A stretch of 64,000 nt of DNA from Streptomyces sp. NRRL S-646 (lineage in GTDB: Bacteria; Actinomycetota; Actinomycetes; Streptomycetales; Streptomycetaceae), in NCBI RefSeq assembly GCF_000720765.1, contig NZ_JODC01000011.1, forward strand, positions 186,001-250,000, written 5' to 3'. The notes beneath the pieces are model-generated. The model was not told the DNA's origin, ran no database searches, and was given only the letters and a program-made list of their open reading frames with translations. Positions 1 through 7,494 of this stretch are shown in pieces (positions within the stretch are counted from its first letter, which is position 1; each line of letters starts with the position of its first letter). A program made the translations under genes and the position numbers.

Positions 1-887
1 GAACCGTACCGGCAGCCCAGGATGGACTTGTCGAGGTACATGGAGGAGACGAGGAAGGACGCCTCGGCGCTCGCCGGAGGCACCCCCAGCAGCACCGCCT
101 GCCCATGCCGGTCCAGCAGGTCGATCGCCTGCCGGATCAGCTCCACGCGCCCGACGCACTCGAAGGCGTGGTCGGCCCCGGTCGGCAGGATCTCCCTCAC
201 CCCGGCCGTGGACGTCAGGAAGTGCGTCGCCCCGAACTGCCGGGCCACCGCCTCCTTCGCCGGGTTGGCGTCGACGGCGACGATCCGCAGTGCGCCCGCG
301 ATCCGCGCGCCCTGGATGACGTTGAGCCCGATGCCGCCGGTGCCGATGACCAGCACGCTGTCCCCGCGGTCCACCCTCGCCCGGTTGAGCACGGCGCCCA
401 CCCCGGTCAGCACCCCGCACCCGATCAGCGCGGCGGCCGGCAGGGGAATGTCCTTGGGAATCCGGACCGCCTGCACCGCCTTCACCACGGTCCGCTCCGC
501 GAACGCCGAGTTCGAGGCGAACTGGTAGACGGCCCGCCCGCCCTGCACGAACGGCCGCCCGGGACGCCCGATCGCCTGCCGGCACATCGTCGGCCGCCCC
601 CGGTCGCACTCCGCGCAGGTACCGCAGTTGGCCAGCGTGGAGAGCGCGACGTGATCACCCACCACCACATGCGTGACCCCGGCGCCGACGGCCTCCACCA
701 CCCCCGCCCCCTCATGCCCGAGCACCACAGGAACGGGGAAGGGTATGGTCCCGTCCACCACAGACAGATCGCTGTGGCACAACCCGGCTGCCGAGATGGC
801 GACCTGCACCTCCCCCGGCCCCGGCTCCCGCACCTCCAGGTCGTCCACGACCTCGAGCCGCTTGCCGTCGAACACCACACCGCGCAT
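1..887 (-). CDS. Zinc-dependent alcohol dehydrogenase (MDR family), C-terminus cut by the window edge
   Basis: About 295 codons are visible; the gene runs off the left edge. The translation shows the medium-chain dehydrogenase pattern: a GLCHSDL motif with the first catalytic zinc Cys, a GHEGAG motif with the zinc His, four clustered structural-zinc cysteines (CGTCAECDRGRPTMC) and a GTGGIG nucleotide-binding loop near residue 180. The family oxidises primary alcohols or reduces aldehydes with NAD(P), or with a tightly bound cofactor in the mycothiol/NDMA-type members. Its ATG overlaps the stop of the upstream acyl-CoA dehydrogenase (TGATG), so the two are translationally coupled. In this setting it probably handles an alcohol or aldehyde intermediate of the acyl-CoA pathway; the substrate is unknown. 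Confidence 0.88.
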   Translation of the reverse strand, partial: MRGVVFDGKRLEVVDDLEVREPGPGEVQVAISAAGLCHSDLSVVDGTIPFPVPVVLGHEGAGVVEAVGAGVTHVVVGDHVALSTLANCGTCAECDRGRPTMCRQAIGRPGRPFVQGGRAVYQFASNSAFAERTVVKAVQAVRIPKDIPLPAAALIGCGVLTGVGAVLNRARVDRGDSVLVIGTGGIGLNVIQGARIAGALRIVAVDANPAKEAVARQFGATHFLTSTAGVREILPTGADHAFECVGRVELIRQAIDLLDRHGQAVLLGVPPASAEASFLVSSMYLDKSILGCRYG

Positions 888-2035
888 CAGAAGACCCCCT
901 TGGGCTCCCTGGGCAGGCCGAGCACACGCTCGGCGATGATTGTGCGCTGGACCTGGTCCGAACCGCCGTAGATCGTGTCGGCCCGGGAGAACAGGAACAG
1001 CTGCTGCAACGGGTCGAGTTCGTACGGCGCCGCCGGCGACCAGTCCACCGGCCCGACCCCCGCCGCGGCCCCGCGCACCTGCATCGCCAGCTCCCCGAGC
1101 CGCTGATGCCAGCCGCCCCACAACAGCTTGGCCACGCTGGATGCCCCCGCGTCCCCCGAACTCCCCAGCGTCTGCAGGGCGTTCCACCGCATGGCCCGCA
1201 GCTCGGCCCACTGCCGCACCAGCCGCTCCCGTACGACGGGATCGGCGACGGCGCCCGTCTCCACGGCGGCCCGCACCACGCGCCCCAACTCCTCGGCGAA
1301 CCCGATCTGCTGGGCCAGTGTGGAAACCCCCCGCTCGAACCCGAGCAGGCTCATGGCGACCTTCCAGCCGCCCCCTTCACCCCCGACGACGTGCTCCACG
1401 CGCGCGCGTGCCCCGTCGAAGAAGACCTCGTTGAAGTCGCTGGTCCCGGTCAGCTGCCGAATGGGCCGCACCTCGATCCGCCCCGGCTGGTCCATGGGGA
1501 CGAGGAGAAAGGTGAGTCCATGGTGCCGACGGGACCCGGGTTCGGTGCGGGCCAGCACGAAGCACCAGTCGGCCTCGTGCGCCAGCGAGGTCCAGATCTT
1601 CTGCCCGGTGATCCGATAGCCCGCCCCGTCACGTACGGCCGCGGTCCGAACCCCGGCCAGGTCGGATCCCGCACCGGGCTCGCTGTATCCCTGACACCAG
1701 AGCTCGTCACCGGCGGCGATCGGGGGGAGGAAGCGGCTCTTCTGGTCCGGTGTTCCGTGAGCAAGAAGGGTAGGGCCGAGCAGCTTCTCACCGATGTGCC
1801 CGGAGCGCGGGGGCGCCCCCGACCGCGCGTACTCCTCGGCCCAGACGACTTGCTGGGTGAGCGTGGCCTTCCGATTGCCGTACCCGGCTTCCCCCCACCC
1901 GAGCCCGATCCATCCGGCCTTCCCGAGAGTGCGCTCCCAGACACGCCGGTCCTGCCCTGCCTCGGCGTGCTCGGACAACCACACCCTCGCTTCCGTGCGG
2001 AACGCTTCATCCGCGCCACTGAACCCAAAGTCCAC
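887..2035 (-). CDS. Acyl-CoA dehydrogenase (FadE-like)
   Basis: FAD enzyme that introduces an alpha,beta double bond into an acyl-CoA. The 382-aa protein has the usual N-terminal helical, central beta and C-terminal helical layout. The substrate/FAD signature appears as CQGYSEPGAGSDLAG, and the C-terminus ends YGGSDQVQRTIIAERVLGLP. Where MCAD-type enzymes carry the catalytic Glu (YEG-T), this one has YGGS, so the base must lie elsewhere, as in IVD or steroid-type FadE enzymes. I chose the GTG at 2035 because GAGAGGAG lies 7 nt upstream; an ATG ten codons earlier lacks a site. It is coupled to the alcohol dehydrogenase downstream. Family call is firm; substrate unknown. Confidence 0.92.
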   Translation of the reverse strand: MDFGFSGADEAFRTEARVWLSEHAEAGQDRRVWERTLGKAGWIGLGWGEAGYGNRKATLTQQVVWAEEYARSGAPPRSGHIGEKLLGPTLLAHGTPDQKSRFLPPIAAGDELWCQGYSEPGAGSDLAGVRTAAVRDGAGYRITGQKIWTSLAHEADWCFVLARTEPGSRRHHGLTFLLVPMDQPGRIEVRPIRQLTGTSDFNEVFFDGARARVEHVVGGEGGGWKVAMSLLGFERGVSTLAQQIGFAEELGRVVRAAVETGAVADPVVRERLVRQWAELRAMRWNALQTLGSSGDAGASSVAKLLWGGWHQRLGELAMQVRGAAAGVGPVDWSPAAPYELDPLQQLFLFSRADTIYGGSDQVQRTIIAERVLGLPREPKGVF

Positions 2036-2071
2036 TGGGGGTCTCCTCTCACCGCCGGTCAGCATGAGCTC

Positions 2072-2150
2072 CCTGGGGGCGCGGGGCTGTATACATCAGC
2101 GGCTCCGCCGCGGGGCGCGACAAGCCACGAACAACCCGCACCCGCCAAAC
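2072..2150. repeat. Dispersed Streptomyces-type intergenic repeat, copy 1
   Basis: GC-rich element containing GCGGGGCTGTAT, the inverted core GCGGCTCCGCCGC and a GCGCGACAAGCCACGAAC tail, lying between two minus-strand genes. Near-identical copies occur at about 6205, 11061, 13849, 21195, 23713, 35872 and 61194. The self-complementary core can fold as RNA and may act as a processing or termination element; that role is inferred. Confidence 0.75.
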
Positions 2151-2168
2151 CACAAGGCCCCCGAGCTC

Positions 2169-3080
2169 TCAGGCGTTCGGCCTGTCGCCCCGCGCAGCGG
2201 CTTTCTCCATCGCCGCCAACCGTTCAAGCATCGGCATCGGATCCACCCCCACCGCCCCCGGCAAAATCTCCGCGATTGTTTCCGGCGTCCAACCGTCGGA
2301 GGCATACGCGGACCGCAGCTCACGAGGCTGAGCCCAAACCGCCAACTTCGGCCCGGCAATCGTGTACACCTGCCCGGTGATCCCCTGCTCCTTCGCCCGG
2401 TCGGACAGCAGATACACCACCAGGGCAGCCACATCCTCCGGCTCCCCGATCTCCGTCAGCTCCACAGGAACATTCGCCGACATCCGCGTACGAGCAACGG
2501 GCGCCACCGCATTGGCACTCACCCCGTACTTGTTCAGGCCCAGCGCAGCGCTCCGCACCAGCGAGATGATCCCGCCCTTCGCCGCGCTGTAGTTCGCCTG
2601 CGAGACCGACCCCTGATGATTGCCGCTGGTGAACCCGATCAAGGTTCCCGCCCGCTGCCCCCGCATCACCGCGGAGGCCGCCCGGAACACGGTGAACGTG
2701 CCCTTCAGATGGGTGGCCACGACCGGGTCCCACTCCTCCTCGGACATGTTGAACAGCATCCGCTCACGCAGGATCCCGGCGACGCACACCACGCCGTCCA
2801 GCCGCCCGTACGTCGAGACCGCGACGTCGACCACCCGCTGCCCGCCGGCCATCGTGGACACGTCGTCGGCCACCGCGACGGCTTCCCCGCCCGCCGCCTC
2901 GATCTCCTTGACGACGCCCTCGGCGACCTCGCTGGTGGGCGAGGCCCCGTCAATGCCGACCCCGTAGTCGTTGACGACGACCTTCGCCCCCTCGGCCGCC
3001 GCGGCCAGTGCCACCGCACGGCCGATGCCCCGTCCGGCGCCCGTCACGGCGACGACCTTGCCTGCCAAGAAGTTCCCCAC
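2169..3080 (-). CDS. SDR-family oxidoreductase (3-hydroxyacyl-CoA dehydrogenase-like)
   Basis: 303-aa short-chain dehydrogenase. The N-terminal TGAGRGIGRA glycine motif binds NAD(P), and the catalytic Ser-Tyr-Lys set is visible as the FTSGN serine and the NYSAAKGG Tyr/Lys. Length is somewhat above the 250-280 typical of the family, with a C-terminal extension resembling the dehydrogenase part of multifunctional beta-oxidation proteins. The GTG start at 3080 has GAAGGGG six bases upstream. It stands alone on the minus strand, divergent from the cyclase-family gene, with the shared palindromic operator between them. A 3-hydroxyacyl-CoA or related alcohol intermediate of the local pathway is the likely substrate. 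Confidence 0.88.
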   Translation of the reverse strand: MGNFLAGKVVAVTGAGRGIGRAVALAAAAEGAKVVVNDYGVGIDGASPTSEVAEGVVKEIEAAGGEAVAVADDVSTMAGGQRVVDVAVSTYGRLDGVVCVAGILRERMLFNMSEEEWDPVVATHLKGTFTVFRAASAVMRGQRAGTLIGFTSGNHQGSVSQANYSAAKGGIISLVRSAALGLNKYGVSANAVAPVARTRMSANVPVELTEIGEPEDVAALVVYLLSDRAKEQGITGQVYTIAGPKLAVWAQPRELRSAYASDGWTPETIAEILPGAVGVDPMPMLERLAAMEKAAARGDRPNA

Positions 3081-3101
3081 GTCCGGCCCCTTCCCGCGGT
3101 T

Positions 3102-3136
3102 TCTGACGGACCGTTAGATTTTATGACCCGTCAGAT
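3102..3136. promoter_or_regulatory. Candidate repressor operator between the SDR and cyclase genes
   Basis: CTGACGGACCGTTAG at 3103-3117 is an inverted repeat with one mismatched pair, followed by a further half-site CCGTCAGAT at 3128-3136. The same core recurs twice in the divergent promoter near 8.7-8.8 kb. Spacing and symmetry fit a TetR-type dimer; the regulator is not identified. Confidence 0.6.
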
Positions 3137-3164
3137 ACCTGGAGACAAGCCCCGGGGAGAGCCG

Positions 3165-4091
3165 ATGTCGATGCCCGCCGAGTTCGACGAGATCGCGGGG
3201 CGCGTGAACAACTGGGGCCGTTGGGGCGCGGACGACGAGATCGGCACCCTCAACCTGATCACCGACGAGGTCGTCCGCGAGGCCGCCGCGACCGTCCGCA
3301 CGGGCCGCCGCATCCCCCTCGCCCTGCCCCTGCAGCAGGACGGTGTGCAGACCGGGATGATTCCGGGGCGGGTCAATCCGCTGCACGCGATGGTGCAGAT
3401 CAACCAGGAGCTGTTCGGCCCGGGGTCGGTGGCGTGCAGCGACGACACCGTGACCATGGGGCTGCAGGCCGCCACCCACTGGGACGCGCTGCCCCATGTC
3501 TCGCACTCGGGCCGGCTCTACAACGGCCGCCCCGCCGGCACCATCACCCCGCACGGCGGCGCCGAGTTCAGCGGCATCGACAAGGCACGGCACGTCGTCT
3601 CGCGCGGGGTGCTGCTGGACGTGGCACGCGCGCGTGGCGTCGACCGGCTGGAGGGCGGACACGCGGTCACCCCCGAAGACCTGGAGGCCGCCGAGGAAAT
3701 GGCCGGTACGCGCGTGCGTGCCGGTGACGTCGTGCTCGTACGGACCGGGCAGATCCAGGTCTGTCTCGCCGGGGACAAGCACGCGTACGGCTATCCCTCC
3801 CCGGGCCTGTCGATCCGCACCCCGGAGTGGTTCCACGCGCGCGACGTCGCCGCCGTCGCGAACGACACCCTCACGTTCGAGATCTTCCCGCCGGAGATCG
3901 AGGACCTGTGGCTGCCCGTGCACGCGCTCGACCTGGTGGAGATGGGGATGCTGCAGGGACAGAACTGGAATCTCGAAAAGTTGTCCACAGCCTGTGGAGA
4001 AACTGGTCGGTACGCGTTCCTGCTGTCCGCGATGCCCGAGCCCTTCGTCGGCGCGACGGGGACTCCGGTGGCCCCCGTCGCCATCCTGTGA
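3165..4091 (+). CDS. Cyclase-family protein (kynurenine-formamidase-like hydrolase)
   Basis: 308-aa member of the cyclase/formamidase fold (DUF/Pfam Cyclase), metal-dependent hydrolases that act on amides, lactones or ring-opened acids. Conserved features are NNWGRWGADDEIGTLNLI near the N-terminus, THWDALPHVSH with the metal-binding His-x-Asp-x3-His, and a later HGGAEFSGIDK segment. The frame stays open far upstream, but the ATG at 3165 has GGGGAGA five bases before it and starts the conserved region. It is divergent from the SDR gene with a shared operator. It may open or hydrolyse a cyclic intermediate in the acyl-CoA cluster; the reaction is not determined. Confidence 0.85.
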   Translation: MSMPAEFDEIAGRVNNWGRWGADDEIGTLNLITDEVVREAAATVRTGRRIPLALPLQQDGVQTGMIPGRVNPLHAMVQINQELFGPGSVACSDDTVTMGLQAATHWDALPHVSHSGRLYNGRPAGTITPHGGAEFSGIDKARHVVSRGVLLDVARARGVDRLEGGHAVTPEDLEAAEEMAGTRVRAGDVVLVRTGQIQVCLAGDKHAYGYPSPGLSIRTPEWFHARDVAAVANDTLTFEIFPPEIEDLWLPVHALDLVEMGMLQGQNWNLEKLSTACGETGRYAFLLSAMPEPFVGATGTPVAPVAIL

Positions 4092-4457
4092 GGTTCGTCG
4101 ACCGGCGGCGCGGTGCTCCCGCCCCGAGCACGGCACCACGCGCCGCCGACCGACTCCGGCGCACCCGCCCCGGCTCCTCTGGCCCTGAGGGAGCCGACGC
4201 CGAATCACGATCCGCACTCGTCGAGGGCTCCCGTCACCGAAGCCCTCGTCGTCCCCTCACGGCGAATCGCTGACCACAAGCGTGATCAAATGGACACGAA
4301 GCGTCAACACCCGTACGGGGATTTATTACTTAAGCCCAATTTGTCGCGGGCGCGCACAGAAGCACATCCCGGCGCATCGCCTCAGCCGGCCAGGACATGA
4401 GAGCGGTTTCTGCGACCGTGCACCGGAGCTGACGGATCTTCCGCAGCCGTGCGCCGG
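4092..4457. other. Intergenic region between convergent genes, no convincing gene
   Basis: 366 bases between the cyclase stop and the ATPase stop. It contains a conspicuous AT-rich patch around 4305-4345 in otherwise very GC-rich DNA. One short plus-strand frame from ATG 4290 contains consecutive TTA codons and has no ribosome-binding site, so I do not call it. No clear terminator or repeat was seen. Confidence 0.5.
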
Positions 4458-4934
4458 TCACACCGCCTCGAAGGCCAGCCCCTCGTACGCCGTTGCGCCG
4501 CCCACGCAGGTCTCTGCGGTCTGCCGGGTCTGTGCGCAGCGGTCGAGTTCGCACCAGATGCGCTTGCCAGCACCCTCGGGGCTCCAGCCCCAGCGGTCGG
4601 CGAGGCCGTCGACGAGGGCGAGGCCGCGGCCGCCGGTCGCGTCACCGTCGGCGCACCGGGGCACGGGGGCGCGGTCGCTGCTGTCGGCCACCTCGAGGCG
4701 GACGGTGGCCGATTCGGCGGCCACGCCGGGCAGGGAGAGCCGCAGCACGGCCGGACACCCGGTGTGCACGACGGCATTGGTGACCAGTTCGGAGACGAGC
4801 AGGATCAGCGTCTCGGCGAGCGGCTCGTCGGCCTCTATCCCGGACCCGGCAAGGCGGGAACGCGCCCACCGCCGGGCTCGCCCCACCTCAGCGGGGTCGG
4901 GCCGGACTTCCAGCTGCACCTGAAGCACCTGCAC
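4458..4934 (-). CDS. Anti-sigma-factor-type ATP-binding protein (RsbW/HATPase_c_2-like)
   Basis: 158-aa single-domain GHKL ATPase of the kind Streptomyces carries in dozens of copies. The N-box is ELVTNAVVHT, the ATP-lid motifs are DSSDRAP and GGRGLALVDGLADRWGW. Members phosphorylate anti-sigma-antagonist (STAS) proteins or sequester sigma factors; most Streptomyces copies have no assigned partner. No STAS or sigma gene is adjacent, the nearest STAS gene being at 11.1 kb. A 41-aa ORF ends 3 bases upstream of its ATG, suggesting coupled translation. Confidence 0.85.
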   Translation of the reverse strand: MQVLQVQLEVRPDPAEVGRARRWARSRLAGSGIEADEPLAETLILLVSELVTNAVVHTGCPAVLRLSLPGVAAESATVRLEVADSSDRAPVPRCADGDATGGRGLALVDGLADRWGWSPEGAGKRIWCELDRCAQTRQTAETCVGGATAYEGLAFEAV

Positions 4935-4937
4935 CGC

Positions 4938-5063
4938 TCACACCATCCGAACCGGCGGACACATGACCTCGCGCCACGCGCCCGCCGCAACGAGGGCCAC
5001 GATCGTAGCCATTTTCTGCATGACCAGAACAACAGCCAGTGCAGAGCCCAGAGCAAGGGTCAC
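4938..5063 (-). CDS. Putative 41-aa membrane peptide upstream of the anti-sigma ATPase
   Basis: GTG-started ORF whose product is one hydrophobic stretch (LALGSALAVVLVMQKMATI) followed by VALVAAGAWREVMCPPVRMV. It stops 3 bases before the ATPase ATG, the spacing expected for a coupled gene pair. AAGGGA lies about 10 bases before the GTG. Too short for reliable recognition; it could be a membrane anchor or a translational-coupling leader. Called on context and composition. Confidence 0.4.
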   Translation of the reverse strand: MTLALGSALAVVLVMQKMATIVALVAAGAWREVMCPPVRMV

Positions 5064-5151
5064 GGACTGTGAATCCCTTAAGAGACAGCATGGTTGACGT
5101 ACAGTCACCCCAACAAGCGCTTCGGGCATATTCCAGCGCGAAGGAGTACCC

Positions 5152-5298
5152 GTGCGGCATACTGTGCGACGCTCATTGCGGGGACTCGAACAGGCCAGTT
5201 CCGGCATCACCCCGGGGGCAACACCGGTACGGCTCATGCTCGGAACCACTCGCATCCCACAGAAGGTACCGGAGCGGGACGCCGACTCCAGGACGTGA
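5152..5298 (+). CDS. Candidate 48-aa hypothetical protein
   Basis: GTG-started ORF beginning VRHTVRRSLRGLEQ and ending VPERDADSRT, with a good AAGGAG site 5 bases upstream. It is divergent from the 41-aa peptide gene. No domain is recognisable, and it may be the remnant of a longer regulator. Start signal and composition support it; nothing else does. Confidence 0.35.
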   Translation: MRHTVRRSLRGLEQASSGITPGATPVRLMLGTTRIPQKVPERDADSRT

Positions 5299-5406
5299 CG
5301 GGTCACGCATAGGACACAACCCGATATCAACGCTCCGTAATTCCGGTATGCCACAATCCGCGACAACTGCGGGGGCGGCTTCCACGACACCCCAGGCCGG
5401 AGCCGT

Positions 5407-6357
5407 TCAGGCCACCAGATCGTCCGCAAGCAGCTCCTCACTCTCCGTGATCGCGCCGCCACGTTGCGCCCGCACCCACGCCCGCTTCAGATGCAGATGC
5501 ACCTCGGACTCCCAGGTGAAGCCCATGCCGCCGTGCACCTGGAGGCAGTCGCGGGCGCCGCGCACGGCGGCCTCGTCGGCGAGCAGCCGGGCCGCGGCGA
5601 TGTCGCTCCGGTCGGCGGTGACGGCGGCCGCGTAGACCGCGGCGCGGGCCACCTCGGCACGCACCAGCATCTGCGCGCACAGGTGCTTGACCGCCTGGAA
5701 GGCCCCGATCGGCTGCCCGAACTGCTCCCGAGTCCGGGCGTGTTGCACGGCCAGCTCGCACACACGCGTGGCGGTGCCGAGCTGTTCTGCGGCAGTGAGG
5801 AGGACGGCGACGGGGTCGGTAGGGGCCGGCGCCGGCACCCGGTGCAGAGGCGTCAGCGGATCCACCGACTTCAGCGGTACGGCCCCCTCGGCGCCCGGCC
5901 GCACGACGTCCGCCTCGTCCAGCCACTCCACGAGCCTGCCGTCGGCGGCGGCCACGACCGTCTCCCCGGTGTCCGCACCGGGCACCTCCCCGGCCGCAAG
6001 ATGCGTGGCCACCAGCGGCCCGGGCACCAGCGCCCACCCGGCTTCCTCGAACACCAACACGGCCTCCGGAAGCCCGAGTCCGGCTCCTCCGTCTGCTTCG
6101 GGCAACCGCAGCGAGAAGAACCCGAGCTCTCCAAGGGCCCGCCACAGCACCCGGTCGAGACTGGGCCCGGAATCAACAGTCGCCGGCCGGGAAGCGCCGC
6201 GCTGGGCAGCGCCCCTTGGGGGCGCGGGGCTGTATGAATCAGCGGCTCCGCCGCGGGGCGCGACCAGCCACAACGAACCCGCAGACGCTCGACGACCAAT
6301 CACGCCCCGAACGGCCGCGCGCAACTCCCGCTGCTCCTCGGTCAGTTGAAACCGCAC
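5407..6357 (-). CDS. Acyl-CoA dehydrogenase subunit with a repeat-derived insertion
   Basis: 316-aa ACAD homologue, shorter than the 380 typical of catalytic subunits. N-terminal MRFQLTEEQRELRAAVR and C-terminal HGGMGFTWESEVHLHLKRA are characteristic. Residues about 28-55 are read through a copy of the dispersed intergenic repeat and have no counterpart I know in the family. It lies 3 bases after the neighbouring acyl-CoA dehydrogenase. Adjacent ACAD pairs in actinobacterial sterol catabolism form alpha2beta2 heterotetramers in which only one partner keeps the catalytic base, and this pair looks the same. The CoA substrate is unknown. Confidence 0.88.
   Translation of the reverse strand: MRFQLTEEQRELRAAVRGVIGRRASAGSLWLVAPRGGAADSYSPAPPRGAAQRGASRPATVDSGPSLDRVLWRALGELGFFSLRLPEADGGAGLGLPEAVLVFEEAGWALVPGPLVATHLAAGEVPGADTGETVVAAADGRLVEWLDEADVVRPGAEGAVPLKSVDPLTPLHRVPAPAPTDPVAVLLTAAEQLGTATRVCELAVQHARTREQFGQPIGAFQAVKHLCAQMLVRAEVARAAVYAAAVTADRSDIAAARLLADEAAVRGARDCLQVHGGMGFTWESEVHLHLKRAWVRAQRGGAITESEELLADDLVA
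6205..6290. repeat. Dispersed repeat, copy 2, inside an acyl-CoA dehydrogenase gene
   Basis: GCGCGGGGCTGTATGAATC, the GCGGCTCCGCCGC core and GCGCGACCAGCCACAACGA match the intergenic copies almost base for base, yet here they are translated in frame as part of the 5407-6357 gene. This is the only coding copy in the window. Confidence 0.75.
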
Positions 6358-6360
6358 AGC

Positions 6361-7494
6361 TCACCGCCCCTTCGGCAACCCCAGAATCCGCTCGGCCACG
6401 ATGTTCTGCTGGATCTGCGAGGTACCGGCCGCGATGGTGTACGACAACGACGACAGCCGATCAAGCATCCAGGGCCGCCCCAGGTCCAGGGAATCCACGC
6501 CCAGAACCTCCGCGGCAGCGTCGTAGAGCTCCTGCCGCGCATGCGAATACCGCAGCTTGAAAACCGAACCCCCGACACCCGGCACCCCGCCGGAGGCCTC
6601 CGCCTCGCTCACGTTCCACTGCGTCAACCGCCACAGCCCCCGGAAGTCGGCGTTCAGTCGCCCCAGCCGTCGCCGGAGCAGGGCGTCGTCCCAGCGCCCG
6701 TTCCGGCGTGCCTCCGCGGCGAGTTCCCCCAGCACCCGCCGACAGGCGACCACCTCCCCCACGAACGCCGTACCGCGTTCGAAAGACAGCGTCACCATGG
6801 TCACGCGCCAGCCGTCGTTCTCCTCCCCGACCCGGTTCGCCACCGGCACCCGCACCTCGTCGAGGAACACCTCCGCGAACTCCGCCGACCCGGCAAGGGT
6901 CGGCAGCGGCCGTACGGTGATGCCCGGCAAGGACATCGGCATGGCCAGCCAGGTGATCCCGCGATGCTTCGGCGCCGCCGGATCCGTACGGACCAACAGC
7001 TCGCACCAGTCGGCCACTTCGGCATGGGAGGTCCAGATCTTGGACCCGCTCACCACGTACTCGTCGCCGTCCCTACGCGCGCGCGTGCGCAGTGCCGCGA
7101 GGTCGGAGCCTGCGTCCGGTTCGCTGAAGCCCTGGCACCAGACCTCCTCGCCGCGCAGGATCGGCGGCAGCCAGCGCGCCCGCTGCTCGTCGGTCCCCTC
7201 GGCGGCGATCGTCGGCCCGGCGTGGAGCAGCCCGACGAAGTTCGCGCCCACGTAGGGGGCACCCGCCAGCTCCGTCTCCTCCAGGAAGATCAGCCGGACC
7301 GTCGGGGACGCGTCCCAGTGGACGTCCGCGTACCCGGCGTCGTACAGCATCCGCTGCCAGCCGACGTCGTACGCCCGGCGCCCCGGCCAGTCCTCCGGGG
7401 AGGGCTTCGGCGGCAGTGTCGGCAGCACCTTGCCGAGCCACTCCCGCAGCCGCGCCCGGAACTCCTCCTCCTCGGGCGTGTACGACAGGTCCAT
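6361..7494 (-). CDS. Acyl-CoA dehydrogenase
   Basis: 377-aa full-length ACAD with the FAD/substrate motif CQGFSEPDAGSDLAALRTRA and C-terminal GTSQIQQNIVAERILGLPKGR. The MCAD-type catalytic Glu position reads Ala (AAGTSQ), as in actinobacterial FadE enzymes whose base comes from another helix. Its stop lies 3 bases before the next ACAD gene, and its ATG overlaps the TGA of the amidohydrolase gene by one base, placing it in the operon 8687 to 5407. It is the probable catalytic partner of the shorter ACAD in an alpha2beta2 enzyme. Confidence 0.92.
   Translation of the reverse strand: MDLSYTPEEEEFRARLREWLGKVLPTLPPKPSPEDWPGRRAYDVGWQRMLYDAGYADVHWDASPTVRLIFLEETELAGAPYVGANFVGLLHAGPTIAAEGTDEQRARWLPPILRGEEVWCQGFSEPDAGSDLAALRTRARRDGDEYVVSGSKIWTSHAEVADWCELLVRTDPAAPKHRGITWLAMPMSLPGITVRPLPTLAGSAEFAEVFLDEVRVPVANRVGEENDGWRVTMVTLSFERGTAFVGEVVACRRVLGELAAEARRNGRWDDALLRRRLGRLNADFRGLWRLTQWNVSEAEASGGVPGVGGSVFKLRYSHARQELYDAAAEVLGVDSLDLGRPWMLDRLSSLSYTIAAGTSQIQQNIVAERILGLPKGR

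Noticed and set aside
4290..4400. Short plus-strand ORF with consecutive TTA codons in the cyclase/ATPase gap
   Set aside because: No ribosome-binding site, strange codon usage and no recognisable protein; the AT-rich patch makes chance frames likely.
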